NCBI RefSeq assembly: GCF_014633365.1
Contig: NC_068344.1
Span: forward strand, 31,189,170 to 31,253,169
Direction: 5' to 3'
From: Diospyros lotus
Taxonomy: Eukaryota; Streptophyta; Magnoliopsida; Ericales; Ebenaceae
Length of the DNA: 64,000 nucleotides
Position numbers and translations under genes: made by a program. The notes beneath the pieces are model-generated. The model was not told the origin of the DNA. It made no database searches and was given only the letters and a program-made list of their open reading frames with translations. Positions 46,932-58,244 of this stretch are shown piece after piece. Every line of letters begins with the position of its first letter. The stretch's first letter is position 1.

Positions 46932-49073
46932 TTAACGCCGACCCACCCAGGAACAGCCACCAATGGACGAAATCAACGGGTTTCAGGCCATGAATGGGCT
47001 GCGGATTGCGTGGGTTTTTCTTCTGGTTTCCGAGAGAAAATATAGCGAGAAAAAGGTCGGATTTTTTTTGTTCGTTTTTTCCGTTGTTGAATTTTTTGTA
47101 GGATTGAGAATGCGATGTACAGACTGGGGCAGAAGGGGGCTGCGATAGATGATAAGAAGATCCGATCAAGGTGGAGACAGCTCGAAATAGAGCCACCTCC
47201 GAACAGTTTGAAGGAACAAGGAAGAAGGTGACAAAAGGATGACAACGAAGACGAGGATGACGATGTGCAAAAATCAGCAACTTTTTATTTGTTTGTTTGG
47301 AGACCCTTGTGAAAGGTCTACTTTACCCCCAACAAAGTTAAAGGCCTATAAAAATTGAAAAATCAAAAAATATATTATATATATAAATAGAATAAAAATA
47401 CTTTTATAAAATGTTTTAAATACTTTTTAATAATATATATTTATTATTAAAAAATATTTAAAATATTTCATAACTCAAACTATAAAAAAATAACTTAATT
47501 TAATATCTACATTTTTAACTCTTTAATAAATAATATGTTTTAGAAAAATAAATAAAAAATAATTATGCTGACCAAATAGACAGTAGAATTGTCCGCAGAA
47601 ATAAATAAATGTAAGCAAGGTTAATGAACGCCTGAGATCTGGTCAAACAAAAAAGTCAAAATGACAAGTGTTGTGCGACGAGAGACTCTTGATCATTAAT
47701 CAAGTGAAAAATTGTTAATTAGCCTTGAAGTAAATAAATTAATCAAATTGTAATTCTATGAAATTTAATGATGGAATATAATTTAATATAATTCATGAGT
47801 TAAATTGCAAACATTCAAGAACCACAAATCTTATACAAAACATGCAAGATGAAATTAAGTAGTCCTTTAGGATTGTTTTAATGGTAAGTAAGAAGTGGTG
47901 GGCGTTCTAATTTCAAGTTCGAATCCATTTTATATATACAGTTATTGTGAATCAAATTTAGATTTATCTTCTCTGTTGAAAATTATAGAAACAAGCGAAG
48001 AAAGCCTCACGCATCCCAAAATGGAATTAAGTAGCCATGAAACAAGCCCATGCATTTGTTCATGTGTTATGTCCATTCTTGTTGAGAAGGGATAAGATAA
48101 GGATACGTTTGTTTGGCATTTTAACGAAAAGATTGAAAGTTTCTTGCATGGTCCCCCCTCGTGCCCTAACTTGGCTACTAGTCTTTTTTTTTTTTCATTA
48201 TTTAACATGACAATGAAGGATGGATTGGAAGTTTTAAAATATCAACTAATTAAGGGCACTCATTCACTCTATATACAATCAAATCACGTTCAGATTGGAT
48301 TTTATAAAAAATTTAAAGTAAAAACTAAATTAATTAGAGTTAGGATCGAACTAGTTTAATTCTAATTGGTTCAAACTCTTTATTTTTTATTTTTAATATA
48401 TATTTATATATATGATCTAAGCAATTATAAATACATACATATATGTATATTTATATATTGCATGTTTTTGTTGTATTTATTTTAATTATTATTAATATTT
48501 AATAATCCTTGACCAATTTTCGATTCTGGATTGGTATTGGACTAGATTGAAGCAAACACTGATCCTCCCTAATCTCAAGATTGAGTCCCCCAGAGTATAA
48601 GTCGAGCGATCAGGTCGAATTCATGCCGATATGTCATGAGTTTGATTTTCGTTCTGCACAGTGAGATAAAATTTCATACCTGCAATTTATCTTTTCTGCT
48701 AGAATCGAGAGCACGAGCGACAAGAATCACGTAAGGGCACTCATCCCAAGACTAAAAATTAGACTGCAATCCTTAGACTAAAATTTGAACACTTTTAATG
48801 TCAGGAATACCATCTTAGAAAAAATTATAAATTATCCTATTCTATTTGAGAATTAGAATAAATATAAGTAATCGATAATTTATTTAGAAAAAAGGTCTCA
48901 TTATGGTGAAGTGATTAAAATTATGATTCGTTAGGGTGAAATGGCGCCATATTACTTTTAAGTAATAATTTCAATCACTCAATCCCTAAATTTGATGGAT
49001 ATTTTGAATAATTTATCATTATTATAAACATAAATATGAGGGGTTACAGTCGTGCAAGATATGGTAGCAATAT
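46932..49073. other. Upstream region of the ABHD17-like gene and AT-rich spacer
   Basis: The first 350 bp are the 5' UTR/promoter side of the gene. Open frames at 46963-47280 run across it in both directions and have no family features. AT-rich spacer follows, with one SINE-like copy at 48600-48765. The chromovirus LTR starts at 49074. Confidence 0.4.
48600..48765 (+). repeat. tRNA-derived SINE-like repeat, copy 2
   Basis: ATGAGTTTGATTTTCGTTCT, CTGCACAGTGAGATAAAAT and AGAATCGAGAGCACGAGCG match copy 1 at 40921-41090 in order and spacing. Confidence 0.5.
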
Positions 49074-51028
49074 TGTAACAGTCCACCTACTCAGGGCGTG
49101 TTATGCCTTAGGAAATTTGGCTCTTATTTATTTATTTATTTTTTACATTATTCCCAAAATTTCCTAAGACCTATCTAGTGCTTGACGAAATATTTGCACA
49201 CTAGAGTTAAATACAATTGTATAAAGTGGAAGCTGAATCGAACCTGCTCATGGCATTACATACATAAATAACTGAATATGACATTTATTACAAAGTTGAT
49301 ACATAAGTTTCTGAAGATAAATTAAAACGCACATAATTCTTGAACTATTCATATTTCAATATAACATGGCATATTTACTCGTTTTTTAATGTCTCGCATC
49401 ACTACACAACTTCAACCTCTGTGTCATCACTGCGAATCCCGACTGGAACGTTGAATGTTCCAGGGACGAAGCCCAAGTTAGATGATGAACCATCTAAGTA
49501 AAGGTATATAATGCTATATTATGTGTGTATGCAATGTCCTTCATCGTAGGTGTCAACTGCACCCCTCATGCTATCTACCGTTCTTACGGCCAGTTCTTTC
49601 GAAACCGGGGTGTCTGGGGGCACCTTTTGGTAAGGTAGCGGTGCCAGTTCGTACTCTCTACAGCCTCAATGCGAGTGACCAATGATATCAACGTGTATTT
49701 ATGCATTTCATAATCATGTCATGTATGCAGTTTATGTGATGAGTATATATCAGAGTATGTCAATATGATGAAAGCATTCTTGAAGATAAACATTTATAAC
49801 CGTACTAAGTTTGAAACGGTACACTTATTACTAAGCTATCTCGAGAAGCGTGTTGGCCTCGAAAATCATGTCGAGCGGGTTATTCCCCAATCCTCTTGCC
49901 CCCAAGAACTCCTAAAACATTAAATTTATTTTCAGAATATTACTTTACTATTTTTTTCATAATTTCTACAATTTCTCTTTACTAATATTCCTTAAATAAT
50001 ATTTCTAGCATTCTGTAATTTTCTTGGAATTTTCTAAATTAAATTCCTATTTTTTCCTTATTTCCATAATAACAAAACTATTTAAATAAATAATTAATTT
50101 AGCATTTCTCAGAAAAATTTTCACAAAATAAGTCATAAACAACTTTTTCAAAACTTTTTCCTATTTTATTTTATTTTCATTTCTTTTTCTTTTCTTTATT
50201 TTTTTCTTGCAGGCACGTGGAAGGCACGCGCCTTCTTCCCACTCGCGGGCACGTGCAGCCACGCGCCTGACTGGATCGTCTTCTTCGGCGGCCTTCTCGC
50301 CGCCGATGACGCTGCCCAACCCTAAAGCTTCAAAAGAAGCTTGCCTCCCCCCTATATTCGACCTTTCGATCTCAAAAACAGCCTTAAAAATGAGAAAAAA
50401 ATAGCAAAAATACCTCAATTTGTGTGATGAAGCCTCGGCTCCGGTGAAGCTGCAATTTTCCGGCGAGGCTTGGATCTCCTTCTCCGCTACTCCGTTAGCC
50501 ACCAAATGCTCTAGAAATATTGTCCACAAAGCAAGGATCAAAACCCCACTCTCAAATCTCTCAAACACTCCCCCAATCGACCGATTTATGAAGTAAAAAT
50601 TTCGGATGAATGGGGTTGCTCGATTGCGGCTATTTATAGCTAAAACTCGGCGTGTCTTGTCCCATCATGAAAGCCACGCGTCCTAGAAGCCATTCCCGAC
50701 GGCCATTCTACATTAAATGCCCCCCTTCCCTGGTTTGCTTGTTGCAGGCACGGCCAGAACATGGTGCGCACCTGCACCGATTTTCAGATCTTGTGATTTT
50801 TTTTAATATATATATATATATATATACACTTATACATACATACTTACACACGGGACTAAATATACATACAGTAATACAAAATTATGATATTTTTACTATA
50901 TATCTTAAATTATTTAATTAAAACATAAATAAAGTTAACTACTAAATTTATACATACCCACTAAAATTTTAATAATTCTCTAGGGCTTAAAATTATGATT
51001 TTTATTTATGGTGACTTAGGGTTTTACA
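49074..51028 (-). repeat. 3' LTR of the chromovirus, complete (1955 bp)
   Basis: The plus strand starts TGTAACAGTCCACC and ends GACTTAGGGTTTTACA, so the minus-strand LTR runs TGTAAAACCC...TGTTACA. It includes a GC-rich stretch (50207-50330), a TA tract near 50810 and 120 bp (about 49628-49750) absent from the other LTR. The frame at 50161-50568 lies inside the LTR and is not treated as a gene. Confidence 0.85.
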
Positions 51029-51044
51029 TTCTCCCCTCCTTACA

Positions 51045-51822
51045 AAAATTTTGTTCTCGAAATTTGATCATTCATCACTCATAGGGTCTTCAAAAAGGTA
51101 TGGAAAATTGAGCTTCATGTCTTCTTCTCACTCTCAAGTTATCTTCTCACTTACCGGGTTTTCCACAGAACTTGCACAAGGGGAATTGTCTTGTTCCTTA
51201 GGACTTGATCCCTACGATCCAAAATTTTGATCGATTTCTAAACGTACGAAATATTTTCTTGAACCTCAACAGCTTCAGTTGGCATTACTTGAGAGGGATC
51301 TAGCTCATGCTTACGGAGTTGCGATACATGAAATACATTATGGAGGTTCGATAGAGCCAAGGGTAGAGCAAGTTGATAAACGACTGGTCCAATTCTTTCC
51401 ATTATATCATACGGACCTATATACCTGGGGCTTAACTTACCATTTTTCTTGTTGCTTCGAGTCACCATTCTTAGTGGAGATATCTTTAGGTACACTTTAT
51501 CACCAAATTGGAACTCTAAATTCCTTCTTCTTGCATCCGCGCAGGATTTCTGACGATGCTGAGCTTCCTTGATTCTTTCTTGAATGATCTTTATCTTTTC
51601 GGTTGTCTCCTGAACTATCTCGGGTCCCAAGATTTGACGTTCACCTACCTCAGTCTAGCATATCGGGGATCTACATTTTCGTCCGTACAGGGCTTTATAG
51701 GAAGCCATTCCAATGTTACTATGGTAGCTGTTATTGTAAGCGAACTCTACCAATGGTAAGTGCTCTTCCTAGCTACCTGGAAAGTCAACAGCACAGGCTC
51801 GCAACATATCTTCTAGGGTTTG
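51045..51822 (-). pseudogene. Chromovirus integrase C-terminus and chromodomain remnant
   Basis: The minus strand contains FQFGDKVYLKISPLRMV, LSPRYIGPYDIMERIGPVVY and NLHNVFHVSQLRKHELDPS, the usual end of chromovirus integrases. Past an in-frame stop near 51236 the reading continues as KSIKILDRRDQVLRNKTIPL, the start of a chromodomain, with further stops before the purine tract. The chromodomain places the element among chromoviruses. Confidence 0.8.
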
Positions 51823-51827
51823 AATGG

Positions 51828-54388
51828 TGTAATACCCCATGTTCGTGTGAGCTGCCACGTAATTTCGATGGGTTTAGGATATAGAAAAATTGGATTGATA
51901 GCACTTATAAGTACCGAATCAACTGCAGGGAATGCCTCAGAGTGAAATTATCTAAGGAAAATTATATGATCTCGACGAGCGTATCAAGATAGGATTTATG
52001 GTATCAAAAGAAATCGGATCAGGAACAATTTTCGGTATAGCTAAAATACAGTTGTTATTTAGGCTGTAAAACCGAATCGTTGTAGGAGACTCCCGAAAAA
52101 TTAACAGAACCCTAGGGAGGCTCCGATTTTACGTAATAAGTAACCCTTCAGTGGTTTCGGGATGAAACAATACTTCGGTGAGGACATTGGAGTGAAATCG
52201 TCCTTTTCAACTAAGATTTAGATTATTAATTGTGAATTTTCGGTATTAAAATGCAAATTTAATCTATGTTTGAGGCATGATTGTAATAAGAAAGTTGCCC
52301 AAGTGATATAAGATGAAAATTGGAATTTAATGGAATAGTTTCTTATAAATATTAGTGTAATATATAATTATATATATAGCCATATGTGTGTGTGCGTGTG
52401 GGCAGTGGGCGCGAATGGGCAGTGGCCAGCTTCTGTGAAGCTTTAATAGCCGAGATTTCGGCTGCAAAATAGGGAGATTATGGCAGCAAGAATTGAGGAA
52501 AAGAATGGCAGCGGGATTTAAGGGGGATATGCAGCAAAATTTAAGCCAGTTGAGCAATTAATGTGATGTATATACATTTATATATGCACGTTCGTGGAGA
52601 GCATGCAATCGCTGCCTATAAATAGGCATGGGGAGTTGGCCGATGGAGAAACATGAAGAAGAAAGCTGAGAGAAAGAGAGAGAGAATGAGATTGCAAGAG
52701 GGAGAGGCGATCGGTAGCAACAAGCGGCCATAGCCGCAAGCTTCAAGCGGCCATGGCTGCAAGTTCGAGTAAGGCAGGGGAGTGGGTCGCGGTGGTTCGC
52801 GGCGAGGGGCGGCTTGCTAGTCGTGGCGCGGCGGTCAGCGGAGTCATTGGAGGCTTGGGGAGCGGCCGGACGAAGCGATCACGGCCATGGCTACCATGGC
52901 CGCGAGCACCAGCAGGTCGACACGAGCAGGGGAGGCTTTCACAGGCAGCGGCCGCGGGGGGTGGTCGCATGGGCGGGGGCGCCCGACGTCGATGGCCACA
53001 GCAGTGGCTGGCCGGGGTGGCGACGTGCGACGAAGCTGGGCTAGGCGGCGGTTGGGACGGCTGGTTCGCGCAAGCCATGGAGGAAGAAGACGCGGGGTGC
53101 AGCAAGGAAGAAGATGAAGAAATTAAAGAAAAAGAAAAGAAAAGAAAAGAAAAAAAGAGAAAGAAAAGAAAAGAAAATAGGAAAATGATGGGAAAAATTC
53201 TAGAAAAATAAGAAATTATATTTTGGTAATATTCCGGAGATTTTGGCTAGAAAAATGGCCCGGGCACGCGTTTCAAGGATAGAGCACGAATATCGAGGAA
53301 ATTGGAAATGCTAAGTCAAGGTAAGTAAAATTTCTTAGAAAATTTCAAAAATTCCAGAATATTATTTTATGAATTTTCGTAATGAAATATTTGAGAAAAT
53401 ATTTTTAGAAATATTTGATTTGAAATTATTAAGGAAAAATAGGAAGAAATAGAGAGAAAATTATAGAAAATACTAGAAATTATGGAAAGATAGGTTTTAA
53501 TATTTATTTAAATACCTATGGTGATTAGGATGCTTGAGGTTTAAGTTGAAGTAACTGGTGCAAATTTTGAGGTTGGCACGCAAATCGAGGTGATGCACGG
53601 ATATCGAGGTAGCCCGATAAGATTGAGAAAGTACGTGGTACTCCTCAATTAAAGTTAGTTTATGGAAAATGCTTGGTTTGTAAGTGGTTTATGTTCCTCG
53701 AAAATGTTTTCATCATATTGATATGTCCTGATATGTATCCATCATCTAGACTGCATACATGATATGACTATGAAATGCATAAATACACGTTGATGTCGTT
53801 GATCACACGCATATGAGGCCGTAGGGAGTATGAACTAGCACCGCTGCCTTACCAAGGGTGCACCTATACCCTGGCTTCAATAGAGGTGGCCGCTAAAATG
53901 GTAGGTAGCATGAGGGTGCAATTGACACTTACGAGGTAAGACATTGCATACACACATGATATAGCATTATGTACCTTTACTTAGATGATTTATCATCTAA
54001 CTTGGGTTTTGCCCCTGGAATATTCAAACGTTCCAGGTGGAGATTGTAGCAGATTCGAGGATAAATGAGGCATGAAACGGCACTTGGCACAGAGAGTGTA
54101 TGAAGAGTGAAATGTATGTTGTACAGTCCATGTATTTAAGTTCTGCTACTTTAGATTCTGAACGTTTTGAGGAATGTTGAATTTATTTACGATTAATGTT
54201 AAGATATCGGGTTTCGATCTTTGCTTTCGCATTTGATGTGTATAATGATTCTCTCTTGAGAAAAATGATTGGGAATTTTGGGACGGATTCGAGGTATGAT
54301 GTGATTTAGAATTAAGTTTGAAAAGAAAAATTTTATTGTCCCGGAATTGTCCCAATTTATAACGCGCCTGAGAAAGTGGGGCACTACA
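51828..54388 (+). mobile_element. Solo LTR (2561 bp) of a related gypsy family, inside the integrase
   Basis: It starts TGTAATACCCCATG, ends GTGGGGCACTACA and is flanked by a perfect AATGG duplication (51823-51827 and 54389-54393). No internal gag-pol or second LTR is present, so it is the product of LTR-LTR recombination. Part of it (about 53690-54060) is the inverted complement of the chromovirus LTR at about 49440-49800, with shared strings such as AACGTGTATTTATGCATTTC. The family is therefore related but inserted in the opposite orientation. It contains a GC-rich block (52743-53100) whose open frames on both strands are not credible genes. Confidence 0.9.
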
Positions 54389-54393
54389 AATGG

Positions 54394-56889
54394 TCCTTTC
54401 TGATTAGCCATTAGTCTGGGGATGATAGGCTGTACTTAGCCTAAGTTAAGTACCTAAACTCTTTTGCAGACTTCCCCAAAACTTATAAGTGAACCTCGGG
54501 TCGCGGTCTGATACAACACTTACAGGCACTCCATGTAATTTGACAATCTCGTTCAAATACTGCTGAGCTAACTTGCTGATCGGTTGGCTGACTTTCATAG
54601 TCAGAAAATGGGTAGACTTAAACAATCTGTCAACTATCAGCCAAATAGCATCGTTTCCTTTAGGACTTCTTGGCAATCTCGTCACGAAATCCATCATGAT
54701 ATGTTCCCATTTCCATTCCGGGATCTCTAACGGCTGCAAACTTCCACCTGGTTTTTGACTTTCAATCTTGATTCTCTGACACATGTCACATTGACTAACG
54801 TATCTTGCCACGCTTTTCTTTATTCCGGACCACTAATACACAGCCTTCAAGTCTTGGTACATCTTGGTGGCACTAGAGTGTATCAAGTACCTGGATCGGT
54901 GAGCTTCTCCCAAAATTGCCTATCGCAATTCCCTTACGCGAGGTACATATATTCTTCCTTGAAACCGAAGGATGTTTTCTCTTACCTCAAATTCCGGTCT
55001 CTTTGCTCGCCCATACTCGTCAATCCATATTTTAATTCGGGAGCCTTCTGAGTAAGCCTGTCGTATCTGATTCATTAATTCTGGTTGCAGCGTGAGATTA
55101 GCTGCGTAGGCAGAGTTTCCTTGGGAAACTACTCCTACCGTCATCAAACTAAAAGCCTCCACTAGTTTCCACTCAGATACTATAATTCTAGCTATATAAG
55201 TGGTTTATTTCCTACTTAGAGCATCAGGTACAACGTTAGCTTTACCCGAATGGTATTGGATAGTGCAGTCGTAATCTTTTAATAGCTCCATCCATCTTCG
55301 TTGCCTCATGTTTAACTCTTTTTGCGAGAACACGTATTGTAGACTCTTATGATCAGCAAAAATTTTGAACTTCTCGCCATATAAATAATGTCTCCAAATC
55401 TTTAAAGCAAACACCACCGCAGCCAATTCCAAATCGTGAGTTGGGTAATTTCGCTCGTGGTTCTTGAGCTGTCGGGATCCATAGGCAATGACTCTACCAT
55501 GCTGCATTAGCACACACCCTAATCCATTTCTTGAGGCTTCAGTGTATACCACAAATCCTCCCGATTCATTTGGTATAGCCAGTATTGGAGCGGTTGTCAG
55601 CTTATCTTTAAGTGTCTGAAAACTTTCTTTACACCGTTCGTTCCAATCAAACTTTACCCCATTTTGAGTTTACTTGGTGAGAGGTGTGGCAATCCTGGAA
55701 AATCCTTCCACGAACGTTCTATAATACCCTGCTAATCCCAAGAAACTCTTAATTTCGGTAACAAACTAAGGTTGCTTCCAATTCTTCATAGCTGTTTTCT
55801 TGGCCGGGTCGACCGATATTCCTTTGGCCGATATAACATGCCCTAAAAATGCCACTTGGTATAATCAAAATTCACATTTTGAGAATTTGGCATACAGCTT
55901 ATGTTTCTATAACGTTTGTAAGACCACTCTCAAATGCGACTCGTGCTCTTCTTCCGAGGGAAAGTATATCAGTATGTCGTCTATAAACACGATCACGAAC
56001 TTTTCCAAAAATTACTTGAAGGCTTGATTCATAGTATTCATAAAAGCTGCTGGGACATTGGTTAGTCCGAACGGCATCACCAAAAATTCATAGTGCCCAT
56101 ATCGAGAACGAAAAGCTATCTTGGGCACATCTTCTGCCTTAATCCTCAATTGGTAATATCCTGATCTCAAGTTGATTTTTGAGAAGACCTTAGCTCCTTG
56201 TAACTGGTCAAACAACTCCTCTATTCTGGGGAGTGGGTACTTATTCTTGACAGTTATCTTGTTCAGTTGCCGATAGTCTATACATATCCTCAGACTCCCA
56301 TCATTTTTCTTAACAAAGAGTACTGGTGCACCCCATGACGACATGTTTGGTCTGATGAACCCTTTGTCTAACAACTCTTGAAGTTGAGTCTTTAATTTTC
56401 TTAATTCTGCAGGGGTCATTTTATACGGGAGTATAGAAATCGGACCTGCCCCCAGCACAATTTTTATCGAAAACTCGATATCTCTCTGGGGTGGCAATCC
56501 TGGCAATTCTTCGGGAAACACATCTCCGAACTCTCTAACGATTCGCACTTCTTTGATTTTTAACGGTTCCTCGCTTTTCCCTTGGACACAAGCCAAGTAT
56601 CCCTGTGCCCCTTGATGTAATAGTTTCTCAGCCTTTAGAGCCGAGATCCATTTCTGTTCACTTACCCTCTTTTGTCCTCGAAACTTAACATTCGAGTTTC
56701 CGTTCTTGAGACAGACTGTCTTAGCTTTACAATCCAATGTAGCGTTGTATTTGGTTAGGAAGTCAATTCCTAGAATCACGTCAAAATCTTGAAATTCCAG
56801 AAGGATCGGATCCACCAGGAACTCAACTTCTCCTATCTGAATTTTTCTATTTTTGTATCCTGAAGAGGTTTCTAGAGACTTTCCCATTG
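54394..56889 (-). pseudogene. Chromovirus RT, RNase H and integrase N-terminal/core remnant
   Basis: Minus-strand order is as follows. RT spans 56887-55800 with [33 protein letters not shown] and the catalytic FIDDIL box near 56000-55955. RNase H spans 55552-55205 with [20 protein letters not shown] and [11 protein letters not shown]. The integrase zinc/core region spans 55162-54446 with CDMCQRIK, WEHIMMDFVTRLPRSPKGND and HGVPVSVVSDRDPRFT. Stops and frame changes separate the pieces. The integrase is cut at 54393 by the solo LTR and resumes at 51822. Confidence 0.88.
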
Positions 56890-57190
56890 GGGTTTGATAT
56901 TTTACTCTTGGATAATAAAATAGTGGTTTTGATAATGACTATATGAAAATCATTCTCTAAATCTTTATGAGTAAATCTTTATGGATAAATTTATTTTTAA
57001 TCAATTTACATGAATGTAAAAAAGCAATCTTTAAATCTCCTTGAAGCAAAGTTATGAAAATTTATATAGGAGAAATGTTGAAGTGTGGTTGAGTGTGTTT
57101 AGATTCAAAATAAATATGTTTTTAATAATCTCAACTTGTTTTCAAAAGAATCGAAATGAGGATTTGTTAAGTTTTCATTTTTTCAAAATG

Positions 57191-57569
57191 GATAGTCGAC
57201 TATGTATTTCATTCTGTTGACTATGCCTAAGAATAGTCGACTATGATGTTAAGGATAGTCGACTATGCATGAGGATAGTCGACTATGCTGTTTTTGATCT
57301 GTCGACTATTTATGGCATCTGTCGACTATTTTTGGATCTGTCAACTATCATGTAAGGATAGTCGACTATGGCTTTTCATCTGTCGACTATTTTTGTTCAT
57401 AAAATTCAAAATTTTCTTCACATTTTTACAATAGTTGACTATGCTTTTGTATCTGTCGACTATGAGATTTTTGTGTTAGAAATAGTCGACTATCACTTTC
57501 TGTCTGTCGACTATGTTTGGTTTTTATTTGAAGAAATAGTCGACTAACCTATTTTCTCTATCGACTATG
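57191..57569. repeat. Cluster of 16 TCGACTAT motifs, including palindromic ATAGTCGACTAT
   Basis: Two flavours alternate: (G/A)ATAGTCGACTATG, a 12-bp perfect palindrome at its core (six perfect copies), and CTGTCGACTAT. A few copies carry one change (TTGACTAT, TCAACTAT). Spacing is irregular, about 12-55 bp, so it is not a simple tandem repeat. It lies in the U3 part of the solo LTR just upstream of its promoter. Confidence 0.9.
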
Positions 57570-57585
57570 TGTTTCGCAGAAAACT

Positions 57586-57653
57586 TCCAACGGCTATTTT
57601 TTCAAATCCCAACGGCTAGTTTCTTCTTTAATCTTTATGGAAGCCTATAAATA
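57586..57653 (+). promoter_or_regulatory. LTR core promoter: two MSA-like sites and a TATA box
   Basis: TCCAACGGCTA (57586-57596) and CCCAACGGCTA (57608-57618) both fit the M-phase-specific activator consensus YCYAACGGYYA bound by plant MYB3R factors. TATAAATA follows at 57646-57653. Cell-cycle-linked activity is an inference from the motif only. Confidence 0.5.
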
Positions 57654-58244
57654 CAACTCAAACAAGATCAAGAAAGGGCTAATGGATGGAAATGAATTGA
57701 TTTGAGCTTACAGTTTATCTTCGTTTGTATTTACAGTGCTCTGTGCCTTCATTGTTATACTTTTCTCTCCAAGGCTTCATTCTATTATTGTTAATACATT
57801 CATTTAAGTCTTGTTTAATCTTGAGAGACATTGTAACTAAGAGATTCATCTCTTAGATTCTCTCATATTCTATATTTCTTATTCTTCCTAGCTTGTGTAG
57901 CTAGAGGGCCCATTTGAGTGGGAGGTTTTGTATTTTCCTAATCTTGGACTAGAGGACCTACTTGGTTTAAGTAGGGGGTTTTAGTGGATGGTTTGAAAAA
58001 TCCTTAGTGAGGAGCTAAGGTAGTGGATTAGGCTTGAGTTAAGCCGAACCACTATAAATCCTTTGTGTTCTTCTCTTGTGCTTATAGTTTTATTTCATTT
58101 ATTATTTCAAGCAATTCAATAATCCTCACTTGCATCGAATTTTTCATCAAAAGGATTTCAAAGTTCTATCAAGTTTTTTTTTTAAAATATCCAATTCACC
58201 CCCCTCTTGGTGTGTGCCATAGAACCTACTGTTCTAACAGGGTT

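Larger units (their letters stand above)
56895..58239 (+). mobile_element. Solo Copia-type LTR (1345 bp) between chromovirus protease and RT
   Basis: It starts TGATATTTTACTCTTGG, ends CCTACTGTTCTAACA and is flanked by a perfect GGGTT duplication (56890-56894 and 58240-58244). A TATA box TATAAATA (57646-57653) follows the palindrome array. The 3' part contains AATTCACCCCCCTCTTGG, also seen near 1030, so the two are probably related. No internal region is present. It splits the chromovirus protease from its RT. Confidence 0.92.

Noticed and set aside
46653..47280. Frames antisense to or upstream of ABHD17-like exon 1
   Set aside because: They are shadows of the GC-rich first exon and its 5' UTR; the exon itself has a clear family match on the other frame.
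50161..50568. 135-codon minus-strand frame, with a longer relative at 61449-61985
   Set aside because: Both lie inside the two LTRs of one element, so their similarity reflects LTR origin, not conservation of a gene.
52743..53211. Long GC-rich frames on both strands
   Set aside because: They sit inside a TSD-bounded solo LTR; opposite-strand overlap and Ala/Gly/Arg bias indicate composition effects.
57191..57569. Regularly recurring TCGACTAT motifs considered as a CRISPR array
   Set aside because: The repeats are 8-12 bp palindromes with irregular spacers inside a plant LTR, and no cas genes exist in this eukaryotic window.
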